From positions 1 through 18,794 of the forward strand of contig CALCBC010000111.1 of the NCBI GenBank assembly GCA_937898525.1: a stretch of 18,794 nucleotides of DNA, in the 5' to 3' direction. Source of the DNA: an uncultured Sphingomonadales bacterium (lineage in GTDB: Bacteria; Pseudomonadota; Alphaproteobacteria; Sphingomonadales; Sphingomonadaceae). The notes under the pieces were generated by a model. The model saw only the letters and a program-made list of their open reading frames with translations. It was not told the origin of the DNA and did not search any database. Of this stretch, positions 7,038 to 13,475 are shown piece by piece (the stretch's first letter is position 1; each line of letters starts with the position of its first letter). A program made the position numbers and the translations under genes.

Positions 7038-7531
7038 AGGTAACGCATGTTGATGGTGATCGAGCGCACGCCGTCGCCGATCGCGAAGCCGACCTTGCTG
7101 TAGCTTGGCTTGCCGAGGTTGAAGACGTTGAAGCTCGGGTTGTTCGACGCGCCGCCGCCGTCCTGCGAGAGGTCGGTCTTGCCGTTGCCGTTGACGTCAT
7201 GACGCACGGCGATGCCGTAGGTCCCTGCGGCAGGCGCCGGCATGCAGAAGGTCATCGAGCCGGCCCGCGCGGGGACTTCGATCCGGTGGATCCAGCGGCC
7301 GCGCTCGAGCCAGTCCTGGCGGGTGGCTCGATAGAGCTGGACGCGGACTTTGCCTGAGCTCGACTTGATCCCGCTGACCGTAACGTTGACCGCCGGGCCA
7401 TCACCGCGGCATCGCGCCGGGTCGTTGCTGATCTCCTGGCGGTACTGCGCCGCGGCCGGTGCCGCGAGGAGCCCGAGGCCGGCGAGAGCGAGCGCGCAGA
7501 AGGCGGTGCGAAGGTGGATCGACGGTGTCAT
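7034..7531 (-). CDS. Secreted DUF2141 domain protein
   Basis: An exported protein of 165 aa with a clear Sec signal (residues 1-28, cut after APAAA) and a beta-rich domain of the DUF2141 family, whose function is unknown. The family hallmarks are visible: VNVTVSGIKSSSGKVRVQLY (48-67) as the first strands, GTYGIAVRHDVNGNGKTD (103-120), and the FNVFNLGKPSY segment near the end. D112-x-N114-x-N116-x3-D120 resembles an EF-hand-like calcium loop. Cys41 and Cys96 may form a disulfide. Its stop codon overlaps that of the converging nucleotidyltransferase-like gene in the palindrome CTAG. It stands alone; the 231 nt to rpe must hold divergent promoters. Confidence 0.85.
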   Translation of the reverse strand: MTPSIHLRTAFCALALAGLGLLAAPAAAQYRQEISNDPARCRGDGPAVNVTVSGIKSSSGKVRVQLYRATRQDWLERGRWIHRIEVPARAGSMTFCMPAPAAGTYGIAVRHDVNGNGKTDLSQDGGGASNNPSFNVFNLGKPSYSKVGFAIGDGVRSITINMRYL

Positions 7532-7579
7532 GAATTTCCCGTTGCGAACTTAGGCACGGTGCGGCGTTCGGCAAGCCTT

Positions 7580-7613
7580 GCAGGGCCTCCGTGACGCCGC
7601 GAGGTCGCCCTGC
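7580..7613. repeat. Inverted repeat in the DUF2141/rpe divergent region
   Basis: GCAGGGC (7580-7586) and GCCCTGC (7607-7613) are perfect 7 bp arms, with a possible inner stem CTC/GAG. It lies between divergent genes, so it is not a terminator of either; it could be an RNA hairpin in a leader of the DUF2141 gene or a regulator site. Otherwise this 231 nt gap shows nothing I recognise. Confidence 0.25.
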
Positions 7614-7762
7614 GTTCCGGGCCTTAGGCGAAGCGGGTGAATTTCCGCTGAATTCGACGGAGAGGACCGGCAACGCGGCAAAGCGGGTGCCTGCGCCGGC
7701 CCCCGTGTGGATAAGGGCGGACGCGCCGCTTGTTCGCCGATTCGCGCGCGCGTAGGGCCGGA

Positions 7763-8434
7763 ATGCTGGCCATGCCCGAGCTGCTGATCTCGCCCTCGAT
7801 CCTGTCGGCCGACTTTTCGCGGCTCGGTGAGGAAGTGCGCGCGATCGACGCGGCCGGGGCCGACTGGATCCACGTTGACGTGATGGACGGCCACTTCGTG
7901 CCCAACCTGACGATCGGACCGGGCGTGGTTTCCGCGCTGCGGCCGCACAGCGCCAAGCCGTTCGACGTGCACCTGATGGTCGCGCCGGTGGACCGGTGGA
8001 TCGAGCCGTTCGCCAGCGCGGGCGCCGACGTGATCACCGTTCATCCCGAAGCGGGCCCTCACGTCCATCGCTCGGTCCAGGCAATCCGCGCGGCCGGCAA
8101 GAAGGCCGGGATCTCGCTCAATCCGGCCACCCCGGCAAAGATGCTCGACTATCTGATCGACGAGGTCGACCTGGTGCTGGTGATGAGCGTCAACCCCGGG
8201 TTCGGCGGGCAGAGCTTCATCGCCAGCCAGCTGCGCAAGATCGAGGCCGTGCGCAAGATGATCGACAAGGCGGGCCGCGACATCCGCCTCGAAGTCGACG
8301 GCGGCGTCAACCCCGACACGGCCCGGCAGTGCGTCGATGCCGGGGCCGACGTGCTCGTGGCGGGCTCGGCAGTCTTCGCCGGCGGCCCTGAACGCTACGC
8401 GGCCAACATCGCCGCGTTGAGAGGCGACCGATGA
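7763..8434 (+). CDS. rpe: Ribulose-phosphate 3-epimerase
   Basis: Interconverts D-ribulose 5-phosphate and D-xylulose 5-phosphate in the pentose phosphate pathway; a cytosolic TIM-barrel metalloenzyme. The 223 aa protein has all family blocks: ISPSILSADFSRLGEE near the N-terminus, the WIHVDVMDGHFVPNLT metal/catalytic block, FDVHLMV, the VLVMSVNPGFGGQSF phosphate loop and the LEVDGGVNPDTA block with the second catalytic Asp. Length is usual for the family. ATG 7763 was chosen because AGGG lies 5 nt upstream; ATG 7772 (starting MPELLISPS) is nearly as good. The stop overlaps the start of the heparinase-like gene by ATGA. Xylulose and glyceraldehyde phosphate metabolism is shared with dxs further along, but there is no operon link. 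Confidence 0.97.
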   Translation: MLAMPELLISPSILSADFSRLGEEVRAIDAAGADWIHVDVMDGHFVPNLTIGPGVVSALRPHSAKPFDVHLMVAPVDRWIEPFASAGADVITVHPEAGPHVHRSVQAIRAAGKKAGISLNPATPAKMLDYLIDEVDLVLVMSVNPGFGGQSFIASQLRKIEAVRKMIDKAGRDIRLEVDGGVNPDTARQCVDAGADVLVAGSAVFAGGPERYAANIAALRGDR

Positions 8435-10317
8435 CCGAGATCGCCCCGCGCAACCGTTTCCTGACCGGCGCGCGCGCGGCAGAAGGAACGGAGGCGATGG
8501 CGCTCCCGCTCGACGAAACCGGCACCGAACCCCTGGTCAAGACAGCCGCCGCTGCAGACGCGCCGGCACCCGCGGGTGAACTGATCGAGCCCGGGCGCGC
8601 GCTGGCGCTGGCGGACTTCGACCCGCCCGAGATCACCGCAGGCGAGCGCCTGGTCCGGCTCGCCTATCGGCTCGGGATGTCGGGCTCGCTGCTGTCGGCC
8701 CCCTTCCGCAAGCCGGCCAAGCCGCGGTTGCTGGCCACCGCCGAGAGCCCGCTCGCCGGTGACCGGGTCGCCGGGATGGCGCTGCGCGCCGGGCATTTCC
8801 TCGTCCACGGGGTCAAGGCGCCGATCGCACAGGTCGATTTCTCGCCATCAGCCAAGCTGACTCCGCCGTTCGAGCGCACGATCCACGGTTTCACGTGGCT
8901 TCGCGACCTCGCTGCCAGCGCGCCGCGTCCGCAATGCACGCAGACCGCCGAGCGCGTGCTGGCCGCCTGGCTCGCCGCCAATCCGCATGCGAACGCGGGC
9001 CGCAACCGGGGCGCCGCGTGGAAGGTCGGCCATGCCGGACACCGGCTGCTGGGCTGGCTGGTCCATGCGCCCTTGCTGCTTTCGGGGCCCGACAAGCAGT
9101 TGCGTGGACGCACGCTCGCGGCGATCGCCGCGACCGCCCGCTGGCTCGACCGCAACGTCGGCCGTGCCGATGACAAGGTCGACGCGCTTGCCGGCTGGTG
9201 TGCGATCGTCGCCGCCGGCCTGCTTCTGCCGGAGGGCAAGCCGCGGCGCCTGTTCGGGGAGGCCGGGCTCGCCCGCACGCTCGGCGAACTGATCGGCAAC
9301 GATGGCGGCGTGCTGTCGCGGAGCCCGCTGCTGCAGATGGAAGCGATCGAGCTGCTCGCCGAGCTGACGGCCTGCTATCGCGCGACGCGCCGCGACCCGC
9401 CGAACGCGGTCGATTCCATGCAGCAGCTGCTCGTGCCGCCGTTGCTCGCGCTGGTCCACGGCGACGGTGGGCTTGGCAACTGGCAGGGCGCGGGCGCCAT
9501 TTCGGCAGCGCGCATCGAGGCGGTAGTCAAGGCGAGCGGTGTCCGCACGCGGCCGCTGCGCGACGCGCGGCAATGGGGCTACCAGCGCGTGTCGGCCGGC
9601 AAGACCCTGCTGCAGTTCGACGCCGCACCGCCGCCGCTCGCCCGGCACGCACGGCACGGCTGCGCCTCTACGCTGGCATTCGAGCTGTCGCACGGGCCCC
9701 AGCGGATCGTCGTCAACTGCGGCGGCGCGGCCTTCGCCGGCGGGCAGGTGCCGATGCGCATCGAGCAGGGCCTCAGGGCAACGGCTGCGCATTCGACGCT
9801 GGTGCTTGGTGACGCCAACTCGACCGCGGTGCTGGTCGGCGGCAAGCTCGGCGCCGGCGTCGGCGAAGTCGAGATCGACCGGCGCACGCTCGCCGCCGAA
9901 GGCGGCGGCAGCGCGACCCGGCTGGAGGCAAGCCATGACGGCTATGTCGCGCGCTTCGGTCTCGTCCATCGCCGCGTCCTGCTGCTGCGCGACGACGGTA
10001 CCGAGCTGCGCGGCGAGGACCAGCTGGTCCCTGCCGGGCGCAAGGGCACGCGCGGCAAGGTGCCCTACGCGATACGCTTCCACCTCGGCCCCGGTATCGA
10101 GGCGGCAGTTGCCGAAAGCGGTCGCAGCGCGGGGCTTGCCCTGCCCGACGGCAGCTACTGGCACTTCGTCGGTGGCGGTGAGGGTACGGTCGAGCTCGAC
10201 GAGAGCCTGTGGGTCGATGGCGACGGTCGGCCGCACCCGGTGCAGCAACTGGTCATGCAGGGCATGGTCTCGCGCGGCGGCGGCAGCTTCGCCTGGCTGC
10301 TCAAGAAGATGTCCTGA
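8431..10317 (+). CDS. Heparinase II/III-like family protein
   Basis: A large protein (628 aa) of the heparinase II/III-like group: an N-terminal alpha-toroid region (about 110-370, rich in WL and A-rich helices, with MEAIELLAELTACYRA) and a C-terminal beta-sandwich region. The latter carries RATAAHSTLVLGDANS, with His454 in the AHSTL motif conserved in the family, and GVGEVEIDRR. No signal peptide is visible; residues 1-70 are low complexity and poorly typical, and an internal ATG at 8497 is an alternative start. In alphaproteobacteria such proteins are often found next to purH and their substrate is unknown; a polysaccharide lyase role is only suggested by homology. Translation is coupled to rpe through ATGA. 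A hairpin-forming repeat separates it from purH. Confidence 0.87.
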   Translation: MTEIAPRNRFLTGARAAEGTEAMALPLDETGTEPLVKTAAAADAPAPAGELIEPGRALALADFDPPEITAGERLVRLAYRLGMSGSLLSAPFRKPAKPRLLATAESPLAGDRVAGMALRAGHFLVHGVKAPIAQVDFSPSAKLTPPFERTIHGFTWLRDLAASAPRPQCTQTAERVLAAWLAANPHANAGRNRGAAWKVGHAGHRLLGWLVHAPLLLSGPDKQLRGRTLAAIAATARWLDRNVGRADDKVDALAGWCAIVAAGLLLPEGKPRRLFGEAGLARTLGELIGNDGGVLSRSPLLQMEAIELLAELTACYRATRRDPPNAVDSMQQLLVPPLLALVHGDGGLGNWQGAGAISAARIEAVVKASGVRTRPLRDARQWGYQRVSAGKTLLQFDAAPPPLARHARHGCASTLAFELSHGPQRIVVNCGGAAFAGGQVPMRIEQGLRATAAHSTLVLGDANSTAVLVGGKLGAGVGEVEIDRRTLAAEGGGSATRLEASHDGYVARFGLVHRRVLLLRDDGTELRGEDQLVPAGRKGTRGKVPYAIRFHLGPGIEAAVAESGRSAGLALPDGSYWHFVGGGEGTVELDESLWVDGDGRPHPVQQLVMQGMVSRGGGSFAWLLKKMS

Positions 10318-10324
10318 CAAGAGA

Positions 10325-10346
10325 CCTCTCCCCCGATGGGGAGAGG
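10325..10346 (+). terminator. Hairpin with short T run between heparinase gene and purH
   Basis: CCTCTCCCC and GGGGAGAGG form a perfect 9 bp stem with a CGAT loop, 8 nt after the heparinase-like stop and followed by GCCTTTTCC. As RNA it looks like a rho-independent terminator with a weak U tract. The sequence is also typical of short palindromic repeats scattered through alphaproteobacterial intergenic DNA, so it may be one of these, whether or not it ends transcription. purH begins 41 nt further on. Confidence 0.6.
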
Positions 10347-10386
10347 GCCTTTTCCTTGCCGCCGGATTCGCTCTAGAGGGCCAGCC

Positions 10387-11976
10387 ATGACACAGGTGAC
10401 GATCCGTCGGGCGCTTCTCTCGGTGTCCGACAAGACCGGGGTGGTCGAGCTTGCCTCGCGGCTCGCCAAGGGCGGCGTCGAGCTGGTTTCGACCGGCGGC
10501 ACCGCGCGCGCGCTGCGCGAAGCGGGGCTGCAGGTGCGCGACGTGGCCGACGTGACCGGCTTCCCCGAGATGATGGACGGGCGGGTCAAGACGCTCCACC
10601 CCCTGATCCACGGCGGCCTGCTCGCGGTGCGCGACGACCCCGATCACGCCGCGGCGATGGACGCGCACGAGATCGGCGCGATCGATCTGCTGGTCTCGAA
10701 CCTCTATCCGTTCGAGGAAACCGTGCTGCGCGGGGCCGACCGCGACACGATCATCGAGAACATCGACATCGGCGGCCCGGCGATGATCCGCTCGGCCTCG
10801 AAGAACCATGCCTGGGTGACGATCGTCACCGACCCGGCCGACTACCCGCTCCTGCTCGACGAGCTGGCCGAGAATGACGGGGCGACGACGCTCGAATTCC
10901 GCAAGCGCATGGCGGCCAAGGCCTTCGCTCAGACTGCAGCCTACGATTCGATGATCAGCCAGTGGTTCGCCTTCGCCGACCAGGGGCAGATGTTCCCCGA
11001 TATGCTGGCGATCAACGGGCGCCTCGCCGGCGAGCTGCGCTACGGCGAGAACCCGCACCAGAAGGCGGCGCTCTACACGCCGCTCGGGCCGCACACGCCG
11101 GGGCTGGCGCAGGCCGAACAGGTCCAGGGCAAGGCGCTCAGCTACAACAACTACACCGACGCCGACGCTGCGCTCGAGCTGATTGCCGAGTTCCGCGACG
11201 CCGAGCCGACGGTGGCGATACTCAAGCACGCCAATCCCTGCGGCGTCGCCACGCGCCCGACGCTGCTCGAGGCCTACGAGGAAGCGTTCGCCTGCGACAC
11301 GATCTCGCCGTTCGGCGGGATCATCGCCGCCAACCGCCCGCTCGACGGGGCGACCGCCGAGGCGATCACCCGGATCATGACCGAAGTGGTCGTCGCTCCG
11401 GGCGCCGACGAGGCGGCGCGCGCGGTGTTCGCGCAGAAGAAGAACCTGCGGCTGTTGCTGGTCGACGAGCTGCCCGATCCGCGCCACGGCGGTCTGCTGG
11501 TCAAGCCGATCGTTGGCGGACTGCTCGTGCAGTCGCGCGACAACGGCACGGTTGCCGAGACGGACCTCAAGGTGGTGACCGAGCGCGCGCCGAGCGAGCG
11601 GCAGCTGCGCGACATGTTGTTCGCGTGGACTGTCGTGCGCCATGTCAGGTCGAACGCCATCGTGTTCGCCAAGGATGGTGTCACCGCGGGCATCGGCGCG
11701 GGTCAGGTCAACCGGCGCGATTCCGCGCGCATCGCCGCGATCCGCGCGCGCGAGGCGGCCGAGACCGCGGGTTGGCAGCATCCGCGCACGATTGGGAGCG
11801 CAATGGCTTCCGAAGCGTTCCTGCCGTTCCCCGACGCGCTCGACGCAGCGATCGAGGCGGGCGCCACGGCGGTGATTCAGCCCGGCGGGGCGCTGCGCGA
11901 CGACGAGGTCATCGCCCGTGCCAACGAGGCGGGGATCGCGATGGTCTTTACCGGGATGCGCCACTTTCGCCACTGA
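10387..11976 (+). CDS. purH: Bifunctional AICAR transformylase / IMP cyclohydrolase
   Basis: Catalyses the last two steps of de novo IMP synthesis: formyl transfer from 10-formyl-THF to AICAR, then ring closure. The 529 aa length is usual. The N-terminal MGS-like cyclohydrolase domain shows SVSDKTGVVELA, STGGTARAL, MMDGRVKTLHPLIHGG and a VSNLYPFEETV stretch. The transformylase domain shows LRYGENPHQKAALY, LSYNNYTDADAA, the catalytic Lys280-His281 in LKHANPCGVA, FGGIIAANRPLD, and the ending AVIQPGGALRDDEVI then MVFTGMRHFRH. The ATG at 10387 follows a GAGGGCC-like site. It is probably transcribed from a promoter after the hairpin at 10325-10346 or by read-through from rpe and the heparinase-like gene. 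No purine riboswitch is visible in the 69 nt ahead. Confidence 0.98.
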   Translation: MTQVTIRRALLSVSDKTGVVELASRLAKGGVELVSTGGTARALREAGLQVRDVADVTGFPEMMDGRVKTLHPLIHGGLLAVRDDPDHAAAMDAHEIGAIDLLVSNLYPFEETVLRGADRDTIIENIDIGGPAMIRSASKNHAWVTIVTDPADYPLLLDELAENDGATTLEFRKRMAAKAFAQTAAYDSMISQWFAFADQGQMFPDMLAINGRLAGELRYGENPHQKAALYTPLGPHTPGLAQAEQVQGKALSYNNYTDADAALELIAEFRDAEPTVAILKHANPCGVATRPTLLEAYEEAFACDTISPFGGIIAANRPLDGATAEAITRIMTEVVVAPGADEAARAVFAQKKNLRLLLVDELPDPRHGGLLVKPIVGGLLVQSRDNGTVAETDLKVVTERAPSERQLRDMLFAWTVVRHVRSNAIVFAKDGVTAGIGAGQVNRRDSARIAAIRAREAAETAGWQHPRTIGSAMASEAFLPFPDALDAAIEAGATAVIQPGGALRDDEVIARANEAGIAMVFTGMRHFRH

Positions 11977-11992
11977 GTGCGACGAGCCGCCC

Positions 11993-12020
11993 TTGGCCAT
12001 CGGGACCTGATGCCTATATG
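11993..12020 (+). promoter_or_regulatory. Promoter candidate before the small membrane peptide gene
   Basis: TTGGCC (11993-11998) and TATATG (12015-12020) are spaced by 16 nt. Downstream lie two short symmetric elements: GAATGC/GCATTC with a 7 nt spacer (12024-12042) and the perfect palindrome TCCGATCGGA (12057-12066). Any of these could be an operator for the peptide-msrA unit. Seen by eye only; the -10 match is 4 of 6. Confidence 0.3.
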
Positions 12021-12112
12021 AACGAATGCCGACGGAGCATTCAGAGCTTGGTAAGTCCGATCGGAGTACGGCCTGATGCATCACTCGGAACTCGATATGG
12101 AAAGACCCCCCC

Positions 12113-12211
12113 ATGGGCCTGTTCAAGCCGGACCTGTTTCGCGCCTTCTTCGTCGGTTTCGGCGTCACCGCGGTGATTCTCGCAGCGCCCATCCTCGCTC
12201 AGGTGGTCTGA
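12113..12211 (+). CDS. 32-residue single-pass membrane peptide
   Basis: A short open frame too small for most gene finders: it encodes a 32 aa peptide starting MGLFKPDLFRAFFVG and then a hydrophobic helix (about residues 12-30) ending in AQVV. GGAAAG sits 8 nt before the ATG, a fair ribosome-binding site. Amphipathic charged N-terminus plus one helix is what a genuine small inner-membrane protein looks like, and similar MGLFKPD-type small proteins occur, to my recollection, in Sphingomonadales. Its stop overlaps the putative CTG start of msrA (CTGA), suggesting translational coupling. Function unknown. The alternative is that this stretch is the out-of-frame 5' end of a longer msrA starting at 12097. 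Confidence 0.55.
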   Translation: MGLFKPDLFRAFFVGFGVTAVILAAPILAQVV

Positions 12212-12882
12212 CCTTCGCGCGCCGCGCGCTCGCTGCCGGCGCCCTGGCGCTCGCCGCCTGTTCTCCCGCTCTCGCCGCCGACGCGGTGTTCGACGCGCCG
12301 GCCGCGCGCCGCACCGCCAACGAAGGCGAAGGGCTCAAGACCGCGATCTTCGCGGGTGGCTGCTTCTGGGGTGTCGAGGCCGTGTTCAGCCACGTGCGCG
12401 GAGTGACGAGCGCGGTGTCCGGCTATCACGGGGGCAGCGCCTCGACTGCGACCTACGACCAGGTTTCTGCCGGCGGAACCGGCCATGCCGAAGCAGTACG
12501 CGTGACCTACGACCCCAAGGTCGTGCGCTACGACCAGCTGCTGCAGGTGCTGTTCTCGGTCGTCGCCGACCCTACGCTAAAGGACCGCCAGGGCCCCGAC
12601 GTCGGCTCGCAGTACCGCGCGGCGATCGTCCCGCTGACGAACGAGCAGCGCACGGTGGCGACTTCCTATCTCGCGCAGATGCGCTCGAGCGGTGTGTGGG
12701 ACAGGCCGATCGTCGTGCAGATCGAGCGCGCGCGGCGGTTCTACCCGGCCGAGGAATACCACCAGGACTTCGCCCGCAAGAACCCCAATCACCCGTACAT
12801 CCGGCGGTGGGATGCGCCCAAGGTCGCGGCGCTGCGCGAGAAGTTCCCCTCGCTTTACCGGGCGACGTTCCAGACCGGTTGA
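12208..12882 (+). CDS. msrA: Exported peptide-methionine (S)-S-oxide reductase
   Basis: Reduces methionine-S-sulfoxide in proteins. The MsrA domain is unmistakable: AIFAGGCFWGVEAVF with catalytic Cys52 (numbered from 12208), VSGYHGG, YDQVSAGGTGHAEAV, and VGSQYRAAIVPL, EEYHQDF, which carry the substrate pocket. The N-terminus reads TFARRALAAGALALAACSP, an export signal with LAAC lipobox at Cys18 and an alternative AxA cut just after, so the enzyme probably works in the periplasm. There is no ATG, GTG or TTG at the expected start: a CTG lies where the peptide gene's stop overlaps (CTGA). Alternatives are ATG 12097, giving an implausible Arg-rich 37-residue leader, or GTG 12286, which loses the signal. 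No second cysteine exists in the mature domain for thioredoxin-type resolution. Confidence 0.88.
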   Translation: MTFARRALAAGALALAACSPALAADAVFDAPAARRTANEGEGLKTAIFAGGCFWGVEAVFSHVRGVTSAVSGYHGGSASTATYDQVSAGGTGHAEAVRVTYDPKVVRYDQLLQVLFSVVADPTLKDRQGPDVGSQYRAAIVPLTNEQRTVATSYLAQMRSSGVWDRPIVVQIERARRFYPAEEYHQDFARKNPNHPYIRRWDAPKVAALREKFPSLYRATFQTG

Positions 12883-12897
12883 GGCCGGGGCGGCCGA

Positions 12898-12926
12898 TTG
12901 CGGGAGGGCCCTGCAGCCCTTATATC
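12898..12926 (+). promoter_or_regulatory. Promoter with internal inverted repeat before the Fur-family gene
   Basis: TTGCGG (12898-12903) and TATATC (12921-12926) are spaced by 17 nt. Between them AGGGC (12905-12909) and GCCCT (12916-12920) form an inverted repeat with a 6 nt spacer, well placed for repression. Transcription would start about 7 nt after the -10, on the ATG at 12933 itself, and there is no Shine-Dalgarno sequence, so the mRNA may be leaderless. The repeat could instead be a short terminator of msrA. Confidence 0.4.
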
Positions 12927-12932
12927 CGGCAC

Positions 12933-13394
12933 ATGGCGGGACACGCGCATCACGAGCACACGGGTGACCGGCTGATCGCCGAGGCGGAAGCGGTACTGAC
13001 CGCTGCCGGCGAGCAGTGGACGGGGATGCGCGCCGACGTGTTCGAAGCGCTCGCCGCGCATGACCGCCCGGCCTCGGCCTACGACATCGCCGAGGATGTC
13101 GGCCGACGGCGTGGCAAGCGTGTCGCGGCGAACAGCGTCTATCGTATCCTCGACCTGTTCGTGCGCACCAACCTCGCCAACCGGGTCGAGAGCGCCAACG
13201 CCTATCTCGCCAACACCCACCCGGGCTGCCGCCACGACTGCATCTTCCTGATCTGCGACGACTGCGGCCAGGCGACACACCTCGACGACGACCAGCTGAC
13301 CGGGGCGCTGCGCCAGGCGGGACGCGGCGCGGGTTTTACCGACGTGCGCCCGGTGATCGAGCTGCGCGGGCTGTGCGAGGATTGCGCGGGCTGA
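12933..13394 (+). CDS. Fur-family transcriptional repressor, Zur-like
   Basis: A metal-dependent DNA-binding repressor of 153 aa. It has the winged-helix part (about 15-90) with ASAYDIAEDV and the recognition helix region VAANSVYRILDLF, then the dimerisation/metal part HPGCRHDCIFLICDDCGQ. Structural zinc cysteines are Cys108/Cys111 and Cys148/Cys151 (CDDC and CEDC); further ligands are His96, Cys99, His101 and Cys103. The CIFLICDDCG pattern is closer to Zur than to Fur (which has HHHH). The N-terminus is His-rich (MAGHAHHEH), possibly another metal contact. It follows msrA by 50 nt and has its own promoter candidate. Likely senses zinc, but the cognate targets are not in this window. The ATG at 12933 is the only start that keeps the domain intact without adding unrelated sequence. 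Confidence 0.88.
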   Translation: MAGHAHHEHTGDRLIAEAEAVLTAAGEQWTGMRADVFEALAAHDRPASAYDIAEDVGRRRGKRVAANSVYRILDLFVRTNLANRVESANAYLANTHPGCRHDCIFLICDDCGQATHLDDDQLTGALRQAGRGAGFTDVRPVIELRGLCEDCAG

Positions 13395-13400
13395 CCGCGC

Positions 13401-13444
13401 TCACCAATTGCTCATCGGATCGTCACCCAGCGTTCATCGACAGG
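13401..13444 (+). repeat. Four 11-nt direct repeats upstream of dxs
   Basis: TCACC, TCATC, TCACC and TCATC start at 13401, 13412, 13423 and 13434: four units, each exactly 11 nt, a conserved core and variable remainder. This matches the 7+4 pattern of pho boxes and other OmpR/PhoB-family sites. It lies between the Fur-family stop and the dxs start, reading towards dxs. Binding by PhoB or another response regulator is inferred. Confidence 0.45.
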
Positions 13445-13475
13445 GCGGGTGCGGCGGTGTAAGCGCTTGAGGAAG

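Noticed and set aside
10318..10386. Purine riboswitch ahead of purH
   Set aside because: Only 69 nt, occupied by a simple hairpin; none of the conserved aptamer features can be placed.
8848..12192. A 1114-codon open frame on the minus strand opposite the heparinase gene and purH
   Set aside because: It is antisense to two clear genes, is very rich in Arg, Ala, Gly and His without any domain, and arises because high GC3 removes stop codons.
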